DNA of 64,000 bases from Chitinophagaceae bacterium (GTDB taxonomy: Bacteria > Bacteroidota > Bacteroidia > Chitinophagales > Chitinophagaceae), in assembly GCA_947447265.1 (NCBI GenBank), contig CANFKC010000003.1, positions 62,001-126,000 on the forward strand, written 5' to 3'. Position numbers and translations under genes: made by a program. Under the pieces are notes generated by a model. That model worked only from the letters and a program-made list of their open reading frames with translations. It was not told the DNA's origin and ran no database searches. Of this stretch, positions 43,797-51,023 are shown one piece after another (within the stretch, counting starts at the first letter, position 1; each line of letters opens with the position of its first letter).

Positions 43797-43821
43797 GACA
43801 AATCTTTTTTAAGAACTGACC

Positions 43822-44697
43822 CTACAGTATGTTCAATATCTGCTCCTTAGCTTTTTCCAGTTCGTCTTTCATATTGATAACTATCTGCTGAATTTCGGCG
43901 TGGTTGGCTTTGGCACCGAGGGTATTGATTTCGCGACCCATTTCCTGTATGATGAAATTGAGCTTGCGGCCAATGGCTACATCTTTATTATCTACGGTAT
44001 CATGAAAGTATTTGCAATGCTGGGTGAGGCGGGTTTTTTCTTCTGAAAAATCCATGCGCTCAATGTAGTATATCATTTCCTGTTCCAGGCGGTTCTCATC
44101 AATTTTTTGCTTGCCTACCATATCTTCCAGCCATTGGTTCAGTCTTGCGCGAACCCTTTCGGTACGTTCACCTTCCAACGGAATAACTTTTGCCAGCAGG
44201 GCTTCAATATTGCTTATGCGGGAATGGATGTCTTTATACAACACCTCGCCTTCGTGCCTGCGGTGTTCCATAAGGTCTTTCGCTGCTGCAGCGACTACTT
44301 CACGTACTTTTTCCCAATCTTCTGGAGCCAGGGCATCCTGATCAGGTGCAACCACCTCAGGCATACGCATAAGGGTCGATATAATATTATCTTCAGGCAA
44401 ACCAATTTGCTGCGATATCTGCTTCATGCCCTGGTAGTAAAACAAAGCCAGGTCAGTATTCACTATCATGGGTTTCGATGCACCTTCCTGCTTAATGCTT
44501 ACTGTAAGGTCAATAGTACCCCGCATAAGCAGGTTATTCAGCATGCTGCGTATATCAAATTCATAGTTGCGGATGATGGGTGGTAACTTGGTCATTAACT
44601 CAAATTGTTTGCCGTTAAGCGCTTTAATTTCCACTACCACCTGGCGGCGGTCAATTGTAGCATCTGCACGGCCAAAGCCCGTCATTGAATATAACAT
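43822..44697 (-). CDS. yicC: YicC family endoribonuclease
   Basis: 291 residues. N-terminal MLYSMTGFGRADATIDRRQV is the family start. The C-terminal DUF1732 block is intact: IDENRLEQEMIYYIERMDFS, EEKTRLTQHCKYFHDTV and LNFIIQEMGREINTLGAKA. YicC proteins are Mn-dependent endoribonucleases linked to stationary-phase survival and small-RNA turnover. It stands upstream of the small frameshifted gene on the same strand and is divergent from the envC-like gene. Confidence 0.95.
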   Translation of the reverse strand: MLYSMTGFGRADATIDRRQVVVEIKALNGKQFELMTKLPPIIRNYEFDIRSMLNNLLMRGTIDLTVSIKQEGASKPMIVNTDLALFYYQGMKQISQQIGLPEDNIISTLMRMPEVVAPDQDALAPEDWEKVREVVAAAAKDLMEHRRHEGEVLYKDIHSRISNIEALLAKVIPLEGERTERVRARLNQWLEDMVGKQKIDENRLEQEMIYYIERMDFSEEKTRLTQHCKYFHDTVDNKDVAIGRKLNFIIQEMGREINTLGAKANHAEIQQIVINMKDELEKAKEQILNIL

Positions 44698-44824
44698 ACT
44701 GGTTGTTTTACGGCAAAAGAAAACAAAGTTTTACAATAAATTAGCTTTAATCTTGTTTTAATGCCCTTTTTGGTAAAAATATACAAAAATGGTGCCTTTG
44801 TGCAGTTGCCGCAGCATAATTGGC

Positions 44825-44832
44825 TATATTTG
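44825..44832 (+). promoter_or_regulatory. TATATTTG -7 element of the EnvC-like gene
   Basis: A perfect TAnnTTTG element, 20 bp before ATG 44853, in the context GGCTATATTTGTT. The duplicate gene downstream has GGATATATTTGTT at 46267-46279. A TTTG at 44797-44800 is 24 bp upstream, slightly long for a -33 element. Confidence 0.5.
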
Positions 44833-44852
44833 TTTCGTACTAATCCTTTTTC

Positions 44853-46250
44853 ATGCGTATAGTTGGTTTACTTTTCTGCCTGGCATTATCTGCCACAGCT
44901 TTGGCTCAACAACCGGGACAAGCCGTGCGGTACGATAATAATTATGTGGCCCCCACTAAGGCCCAGTTGGAAGCCAAGCGCAAAGAGATACAGGACGCAA
45001 TTAATGAAACCGAGCACCAGCTCGAAGATATTAAGAAGAATAAGAACGCTACCATGAGCCAGTTAAGGGCTTTGCAATACAAACTGGCGCAAAGGCAGAA
45101 GCTTATTAGTAATATCAACGATGAGATGGAGAATATTGACCATACCATTGTCCAATCATCGAAAGAAATACTTACCCTGAAGCAAAAGCTGGAAATGCTG
45201 AAAATAAGGTATGCACAGTCCATACGCTATGCCTACCAAACCCGCAGCTCTTACGACATGCTGGCGTTTCTCTTTTCTTCCAGCGACTTTAACGATGCTG
45301 TGCGCAGGATGAAGTACCTGAAAAAATTCAGAGATTTCCGTAAACAGCAGGTGGACCAGATCAATGAAACCCAAAACCAGATTCAACATAAAATAGGTGA
45401 CCTGAATAAGGAAAAGCAAGAAAAAGACCAATTGCTGGCATCGCAGAAACAGCAAAGCCAATCTTTACTGGGTGATGTGAAGGAAACGAACAATGTAATA
45501 CAAGACCTGAAAGGCAAGGAAAGTGAACTGATGAAGCAGGCCGAGAAAAACAGGGCTGCGGCAGCAAGGGTTAACAAAATTATTCACGACATTATTGACC
45601 GTGAAATGAAGGCCGCAATGAAAAAAGCGGAAGAAGAAGAAAAGCGCAAGGCTGCTGCCGCCGCCGCAGCTGCGAAGCAAGCTGCAGGTTCGGGTGGAGG
45701 TGAAAAGCCTAAAGAAGTAAAACCGGCAACCAATCCGATAGCTTCCAACAATCCGCCGCCTAAACCAAGGGCACCAAAGGCTGATGACCCTAACCTGATG
45801 CTAACGCCTACCGATGTTACGCTCTCTAATAGTTTTGAAGGTAATAAGGGTAAGCTGTACTGGCCGGTTAGCCAGGGCTATATATCAGATCATTTTGGTA
45901 CTCACCCGCATCCGCTGGCAAAAAATGTGATGGTTGATAACGACCACATTGGTATACGTACCAACCATAATGCGCAGGTAAGAGCTGTTTTTGAAGGGGA
46001 AGTAAGTAGTGTAACTGTGGTTGCCGATGAGAAAATTGTGATGATTCGTCACGGTAATTATTTTACAGTTTACAATAACCTCTCTTCTGCATCGGTATCA
46101 AAAGGACAGCATGTAAATACATTGCAGCCGATAGGTGTAGCAGATAATAATGACGAGGGAGAACCAACAGTTCTCTTTGGGATATGGAAATCCGGCAAGA
46201 GTGGCTCAGTTGCGGTAAATCCGGAATTGTGGGTAGGTAAGGTGCGGTAA
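44853..46250 (+). CDS. EnvC-like murein hydrolase activator (degenerate LytM)
   Basis: 465 residues. Signal peptide (1-18), a long coiled coil (about 30-270) and an Ala/Lys/Pro-rich linker with a C-terminal LytM/M23 fold (about 330-465). The zinc and catalytic residues are lost: the HxxxD motif region reads DNDHIGIRTN and HxH reads PTVLFGIWK. This is the EnvC/NlpD situation, where a dead LytM domain switches on cell-wall amidases at the division site. Cytoplasmic partners (FtsEX) are not in the window. A shortened duplicate follows 44 bp later. Confidence 0.88.
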   Translation: MRIVGLLFCLALSATALAQQPGQAVRYDNNYVAPTKAQLEAKRKEIQDAINETEHQLEDIKKNKNATMSQLRALQYKLAQRQKLISNINDEMENIDHTIVQSSKEILTLKQKLEMLKIRYAQSIRYAYQTRSSYDMLAFLFSSSDFNDAVRRMKYLKKFRDFRKQQVDQINETQNQIQHKIGDLNKEKQEKDQLLASQKQQSQSLLGDVKETNNVIQDLKGKESELMKQAEKNRAAAARVNKIIHDIIDREMKAAMKKAEEEEKRKAAAAAAAAKQAAGSGGGEKPKEVKPATNPIASNNPPPKPRAPKADDPNLMLTPTDVTLSNSFEGNKGKLYWPVSQGYISDHFGTHPHPLAKNVMVDNDHIGIRTNHNAQVRAVFEGEVSSVTVVADEKIVMIRHGNYFTVYNNLSSASVSKGQHVNTLQPIGVADNNDEGEPTVLFGIWKSGKSGSVAVNPELWVGKVR

Positions 46251-46268
46251 TAGAAGCGCTATCTTGGA

Positions 46269-46276
46269 TATATTTG
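46269..46276 (+). promoter_or_regulatory. TATATTTG -7 element of the duplicate gene
   Basis: A perfect TAnnTTTG element, 18 bp before ATG 46295, with the same flanks as the parent promoter. It shows that the duplication carried its own promoter. The TTG at 46274, inside this element, should not be taken as the start codon. Confidence 0.5.
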
Positions 46277-46294
46277 TTACATAGAGTTGCTATT

Positions 46295-46867
46295 ATGCGG
46301 ATAACTATTGTATTGCTGTGTTTGTTATTTTCATGCTGCTCTCAGGCTCAACAACCAGGTGCCGAAGCTTGTTACCCTACCTTTCCCCAAAAAAAGACCC
46401 CACGCAAAGCTGAAGACCCTACCCCTACTGACCTTATACCTGCCATCAGTTTTGAAGGCAATAAGGGTAAATTAAACTGGCCTGTAGCCAACGGCTATAT
46501 CTGCGATCACTTTGGCACCCACCCGCATCCGCTACCACCACATTTTCTTGTAGATAATGATGACATCGATATACGCACTATTCCTGATGCGCAGGTGAGG
46601 GCTGTATTTGAAGGAGAAGTAAGTAGTGTTATTGTGGTTGGCGATGAGAAAATTGTATTGATACGCCATGGTGGTTATTTTACAGTTTATAACAATCTGT
46701 CTTCTGCATCGGTATCAAAAGGACAGCATGTAACTTCGCTGCAACCGATTGGAGTGGCGCATAACAACGATGAGGGTGAACCAACGGTGCAGTTTGGCAT
46801 ATGGAAATCTGATACCGGTGGTGCAGTTGCCGAAAATCCTGAATCGTGGTTAGCTAGAGTGCGATAA
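46295..46867 (+). CDS. Truncated EnvC paralog: LytM domain without coiled coil
   Basis: ATG 46295 gives 190 residues. The signal sequence (MRITIVLLCLLFSCCSQAQQ) is like that of the parent, including AQQPG. The entire coiled coil is missing and the degenerate LytM domain follows directly (ISFEGNKGKLNWPVANGYIC ... VQFGIWKSDTGG). A 34-nt stretch near 46700-46733 is identical to the parent (46081-46114 region), so the copies are recent or converting. Without the coiled coil it cannot bind an FtsX-like partner as EnvC does. It may be a free amidase activator or a dominant-negative form. Confidence 0.82.
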   Translation: MRITIVLLCLLFSCCSQAQQPGAEACYPTFPQKKTPRKAEDPTPTDLIPAISFEGNKGKLNWPVANGYICDHFGTHPHPLPPHFLVDNDDIDIRTIPDAQVRAVFEGEVSSVIVVGDEKIVLIRHGGYFTVYNNLSSASVSKGQHVTSLQPIGVAHNNDEGEPTVQFGIWKSDTGGAVAENPESWLARVR

Positions 46868-46912
46868 GCAAATCGTTTTCAGCTTAGAAAAAAAGAGCAG
46901 TTTGAATAAAAT

Positions 46913-46949
46913 ATAAAGGGCAATTATCGAACCGATAATTGCCCTTTAT
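46913..46949. terminator. 17-bp perfect hairpin, bidirectional terminator
   Basis: ATAAAGGGCAATTATCG (46913-46929) pairs with CGATAATTGCCCTTTAT (46933-46949), loop AAC. Placed between the plus-strand LytM gene (stop 46867) and the minus-strand porX (stop 46968), it can end both. Confidence 0.85.
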
Positions 46950-46967
46950 TAATTTCAGTATCAAGCA

Positions 46968-48527
46968 TTATTTACTTTCCAACCTTATAATAGGTATGAT
47001 CATCTCTTCAATAGAAATGCCGCCATGCTGGAAGGTGTTCTTATAATAGTTTACGTAATGGTTGTAGTTGTTCGGATAGCACAGGAAAACATCTTCCTTA
47101 GCAAAGATGAAAGTAGAACTTACATTAGGGGTCGGCAGTCCCGCTAACTTAGGGTCGCGGAAGGCCAGTACATCCCTGTTTTCATATTGCAGGTTACGGC
47201 CGTGCTTATAGCGCAGGTTGGCGGTTGTCTGTCTGTCGCCGACGCACTTACTCGGGTTTTTTACCTTAACGCTTCCGTGGTCGGTTGTCATGAACACCTG
47301 GATATTCTTTTCTGCTATTTTCTTTAATGCCCTGTGCAACGGCGAATGTTCAAACCAGCTTACTACCAGCGAGCGGTAAGATATTTCGTCACCGGCAAGC
47401 TCTTTCAGCACTTCCATTTCTGTGCGTGCGTGAGAAAGCATATCAACAAAGTTGTAAACAACTACCGTAAGGTCGTTCGTAAGGTAGTTATGTATGTTGT
47501 CTTCCAGTATTTTGGCATCGTCGTTATTGGTTATTTTCACATACTGCCATTTCAGCTTATCCATTTTCAGGTGCTTCAATTGGTTAGCGAAAAAGAACTC
47601 TTCATACAGATTTTTACCGCCATCCTCATCATCGTTTTTCCATTCCAGCGGGAAGTGTTTTTCAATATCAATAGGCATCATGCCCGCAAAAATTGCGTTA
47701 CGGCAGTACTGTGTTGCGGTAGGCAAAATGCTGTAATAAAGATCTTCCTCAACTACCCTTAACGATTCTGATATAATGGACTGGAAAGCCTTCCAGTGGT
47801 CGAAACGAAGGTTGTCAACAACAATCAGGAAGGTAGGCTGGCCGGGCTTAATGTGCTTGGCCACTTTTTGTTCAAACAACCTATGCGAAAACAACGGACC
47901 AGTTTTGCCATTGTCTTTTATCCAGTTGGCATAGTTTTTTGAAATGTATTTAAAAAACTCAGAATTAGCTTCGCTCTTTTGTGTTTGCAGCACTTCCATC
48001 ATTTCCGCGCTGTCGCTTTTGCCTATTGCCAGTTCCCAGTACACCAGCCTTTTATATAACTCCTTCCATTCTTCATGATTAGGGTTATCGTTCAGGGCCA
48101 TGAACAGGTTGCGGAAATCCTGCTGGTAGGCAATGGTGGTTTTTTCAGATACCAGCCTTTTGCCGTCCATTATTTTTTTAAGCGAAAGCAATACCTGATT
48201 AGGGTTTACCGGCTTAATAAGGTAATCAGTTATTTGTGCGCCCAGGGCCTCTTCCATAATGTTTTCGGCCTCATTCTTGGTTACCATTACAACAGGTAAC
48301 TGGGGTAGCATTTCTTTTATTTTGCCCAGCGTTTCCAGGCCGGTGAGGCCAGGCATACTTTCATCGAGCAATACAACATCAACAATTTTTTCTTTCAGCA
48401 ACTCCAGTGCATCATAGCCATTAGAGAGCGGGGTAACATTGTAGCCTTTATTCTTAAGGAAGAGTATCTGAGATTTTAGGGAATCTATCTCATCATCAAC
48501 CCATAGTATTTCGCCTTGTGTACTCAT
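46968..48527 (-). CDS. porX: PorX-type response regulator with PglZ domain
   Basis: 519 residues. Receiver domain with Asp11-Asp12, phospho-acceptor Asp55 (VVLLDESMPGLTG) and Lys in MVTKNEAEN, a helical linker, then a PglZ (alkaline-phosphatase-like) domain with TFLIVVDNLRFDHWKA and FMTTDHGSVKVKNP, the metal ligands of a nucleotide phosphodiesterase. PorX with its kinase PorY controls type IX secretion genes in Porphyromonas and relatives. No PorY is next to it. Single-gene unit with a strong terminator. Confidence 0.93.
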   Translation of the reverse strand: MSTQGEILWVDDEIDSLKSQILFLKNKGYNVTPLSNGYDALELLKEKIVDVVLLDESMPGLTGLETLGKIKEMLPQLPVVMVTKNEAENIMEEALGAQITDYLIKPVNPNQVLLSLKKIMDGKRLVSEKTTIAYQQDFRNLFMALNDNPNHEEWKELYKRLVYWELAIGKSDSAEMMEVLQTQKSEANSEFFKYISKNYANWIKDNGKTGPLFSHRLFEQKVAKHIKPGQPTFLIVVDNLRFDHWKAFQSIISESLRVVEEDLYYSILPTATQYCRNAIFAGMMPIDIEKHFPLEWKNDDEDGGKNLYEEFFFANQLKHLKMDKLKWQYVKITNNDDAKILEDNIHNYLTNDLTVVVYNFVDMLSHARTEMEVLKELAGDEISYRSLVVSWFEHSPLHRALKKIAEKNIQVFMTTDHGSVKVKNPSKCVGDRQTTANLRYKHGRNLQYENRDVLAFRDPKLAGLPTPNVSSTFIFAKEDVFLCYPNNYNHYVNYYKNTFQHGGISIEEMIIPIIRLESK

Positions 48528-48683
48528 ATTGTTAGTGGTGTGTTTAAAAACAGATAAATTTATACAAATAAAACTGACGGCCGTTATACTTTATGCAGTT
48601 TAACGCAAGTTTGACAGGGCAGGATTCTTGGAATAACGTCGGTTTGGCAGTAGTATTGCATACCTAAGTGCTACATTAACATT

Positions 48684-49139
48684 ATGCCAACGATTACTAT
48701 AAGAAGAGCAATAAAAGACGATTGCCCCGCAATGCTGGAGCTGGTGCGCGAACTAGCCATATATGAGCGTGCCCCTGATGAAGTAACCGTAACCCCGGAA
48801 CATTTTGAAGAAAGCGGCTTTGGTCCGAACCCTGTATGGTGGGCTTTTGTAGCAGAAGTTGATGGCATTATAAAAGGTTTTGCGCTCTATTACATACGCT
48901 ATAGCACCTGGAAAGGGCAACGCATGTACCTTGAAGATATTATTGTTACTGAAGCTGCCCGTGGTAATGGTCTGGGTAAACTGTTAATGGACGCTTTGGT
49001 TGTTGAAGCTAAAGAAAAAGGCTTTAGCGCCATTGTATGGCAGGTGCTGGAATGGAATGAACCGGCCATTAACTTCTACAAAAAATTCAACGCCAGCTTT
49101 GACCCTGAATGGGTGAATGCTGTGCTGGAGGTAAAGTGA
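48684..49139 (+). CDS. GNAT N-acetyltransferase (diamine acetyltransferase-like)
   Basis: 151 residues. The GNAT core is clear: ITIRRAIKDDCPAMLELVRE, YLEDIIVTEAARGNGLGKLL (acetyl-CoA loop R-G-N-G-L-G) and VWQVLEWNEPAINFYKKFNA. The last motif, W-N-x-x-A-I-x-F-Y, is typical of spermidine/diamine-type GNATs. Stands alone; convergent with a membrane protein gene. Confidence 0.92.
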   Translation: MPTITIRRAIKDDCPAMLELVRELAIYERAPDEVTVTPEHFEESGFGPNPVWWAFVAEVDGIIKGFALYYIRYSTWKGQRMYLEDIIVTEAARGNGLGKLLMDALVVEAKEKGFSAIVWQVLEWNEPAINFYKKFNASFDPEWVNAVLEVK

Positions 49140-49156
49140 TTTTTTGTATAACCACA

Positions 49157-49188
49157 GATTTGACAGCTTTTTAGAAAGTTGTCAAATC
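49157..49188. repeat. 14-bp hairpin A of an inverted hairpin pair
   Basis: GATTTGACAGCTTT pairs with AAAGTTGTCAAATC (one G-U pair), loop TTAG. Its reverse complement is nearly the same as hairpin B at 49241-49272, so the two are the same element in opposite orientation, 52 bp apart. Confidence 0.75.
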
Positions 49189-49240
49189 GAATAACGCACA
49201 ATTTTACAATCGACAAGGTTAACCAATTTATGTATCAACC

Positions 49241-49272
49241 GCTTTGACAACTTTCTAAAAAGTTGTCAAAGC
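49241..49272. repeat. 14-bp hairpin B of an inverted hairpin pair
   Basis: GCTTTGACAACTTT pairs perfectly with AAAGTTGTCAAAGC, loop CTAA. With hairpin A it fills the gap between the GNAT gene and the convergent membrane-protein gene. Could be two terminators facing each other or a palindromic repeat pair. Confidence 0.75.
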
Positions 49273-49329
49273 TAACCGCAGCATCATTACATCAGTAGAA
49301 ATTATGCCCGGCTGGATACGAGTTTATGA

Positions 49330-49950
49330 TTATTTAATTTCCTTGATATGCCTATTGTTACTATTCAATTGCAATATCAAATAGCGTTTGGTATTCATGG
49401 AGTCTACTATGCGGAAAGGGCCATCTGTAACGGTATCAAATAAAACTGTTTCGTCTATTCTCTTTTCAAAGGGGAAATTGCCTAGAGTTTTATAGGTGTC
49501 GTATGTATATTTTGTCCGGTCAAAATCAAAAGTATACCGACGCAGCTCGTATGTATCAGTAGCATTTTTGAAGTGCATTTTTATGTCGCACTCATAATCC
49601 TGCGATGCAATAGTGAAAAATAATACACCAATGAATCCCGCAATATAGCCGAGGATGACAACCATCCAACCAAATACCTTCGATATCTTAATTACTATGT
49701 TTTTGCGTGTATTACTACCAATAACAAGTAAGCAAAAGCACAAATAATCAAGTGAAAACAACAGGTAATCGGCATAATCGCCCTTTATTGAGTACCCAAG
49801 GAAAAACAGGGAATTGTGGATTATTAATATTGGTAAAGCAGCCTTAAGGTATACCAATACACTTTTGGCGCTGAACATGCGGTATAGTGCAAGTCCTACA
49901 ATCGGATAGCCAAGAAACGTTAGTAAAAACAGTACGTAGGTAAAATTCAT
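49330..49950 (-). CDS. Membrane protein, unknown function
   Basis: 206 residues. Four hydrophobic segments (about 4-24, 33-52, 60-77 and 92-116) are followed by a soluble C-terminal part of about 85 residues, with DSMNTKRYLILQLNSNNRHI at the end. No signal peptide or recognised family. Lower GC content than its neighbours (AT-rich codons). Confidence 0.6.
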   Translation of the reverse strand: MNFTYVLFLLTFLGYPIVGLALYRMFSAKSVLVYLKAALPILIIHNSLFFLGYSIKGDYADYLLFSLDYLCFCLLVIGSNTRKNIVIKISKVFGWMVVILGYIAGFIGVLFFTIASQDYECDIKMHFKNATDTYELRRYTFDFDRTKYTYDTYKTLGNFPFEKRIDETVLFDTVTDGPFRIVDSMNTKRYLILQLNSNNRHIKEIK

Positions 49951-50016
49951 AGCAATTCAACAAGGTATACAATCCCTTCAGGATTTACGTCCAAATTGCG
50001 AGCTGTGATATTGCCC

Positions 50017-50886
50017 CTAGTACGTCTTTATATAATCGTCGTTAAGCGCTTGTGGGCAGCGGTAGGTTTTGAAGTTGAAGGAGATGCTGAAGGTAGCCAT
50101 CATGTACTGATCATAGTTGCTGGCATTGCCACGCTGCTTGCCGGCTTTACCTAAAATGCCGCCGGTTACTTCCGAACTCCTGTCTTGCAGGGCGCGAGAC
50201 GGATTAGAAATAGAAGCCGGTTTAAATTTATCTGCACCTACATAGGTGGTGCTCACATCATCAATATAATCAGTAGTGGTTATGCGGTCAGCTATTTCGA
50301 AAGAAACATTGATGCCCCCTTTAATCCAGTATTTTACACCTGCTCCAATGGGGAAACACGCTGCAAAATTGCTGTATTTACGGTTGTCGTAACCCGCATT
50401 CTGACCTTCGGTACCCAAAGGTTTCAAATCGTACTGCACACCTTTGTAGGTAGTGGTTGGGTTATAATAAAACATACCTACACCGCCGGTCAGGTAGGGT
50501 GTGAAACGGAAATAAGGGTCGCCGGTAACAAACTTAAAGAAGTTGAACTCCGCTTGTATAGCGCCTTCGTAAACCACACTTTTAAAGTTCAGGTTGCGCT
50601 GCACTTCATAGGGTACTTTGTTATACTTATCGTCGTAGCCGATATTAGTATAATTAGCCACCAGTTTAAGGGCAATATAGTTACTCATTCTCCGGCGCAG
50701 GTATCCACCATATGCCGGAGCAATAGTTTTAATACCGTAATTCTGGTTAAGGTCGCCAAAGTATTGCGAAGCACCAGCAGTAAAACCATATTCGTTTATG
50801 GTAAAATAGCTTTGAGCACGCGCAACCGGGCTACCGGCAAGCACAAACAACACAATAAATATGGAAACTATTCTCGGCATTCGCAT
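50017..50886 (-). CDS. DUF6089 family outer-membrane protein (PorG-like)
   Basis: ATG 50886 gives 289 residues (signal peptide ending near PVARAQ at about 25). Start of the mature protein: YFTINEYGFTAGASQYFGDLN, then GGYLRRRMSNYIALKLVANY, KFVTGDPYFRFTPYLTGGVG and IGAGVKYWIKGGINVSFEIA. This is the DUF6089/PorG pattern of an 8-stranded barrel. In Porphyromonas, PorG is part of the T9SS core at the outer membrane. It lies near porX and the T9SS cargo, but other T9SS genes are not in the window, so a direct role is inferred. Confidence 0.82.
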   Translation of the reverse strand: MRMPRIVSIFIVLFVLAGSPVARAQSYFTINEYGFTAGASQYFGDLNQNYGIKTIAPAYGGYLRRRMSNYIALKLVANYTNIGYDDKYNKVPYEVQRNLNFKSVVYEGAIQAEFNFFKFVTGDPYFRFTPYLTGGVGMFYYNPTTTYKGVQYDLKPLGTEGQNAGYDNRKYSNFAACFPIGAGVKYWIKGGINVSFEIADRITTTDYIDDVSTTYVGADKFKPASISNPSRALQDRSSEVTGGILGKAGKQRGNASNYDQYMMATFSISFNFKTYRCPQALNDDYIKTY

Positions 50887-51023
50887 TAAAATAAACAACT
50901 ATGGTTTACGTACCATCTTCTAATAAACGGTAAAAATAGGTTTTTATTGTTTGTTGTTAAGTTTTGGAAAGATATAATTTAATTTTTTAACATCATGTTG
51001 ATGGGTGCATTTTTTAGGCTATT

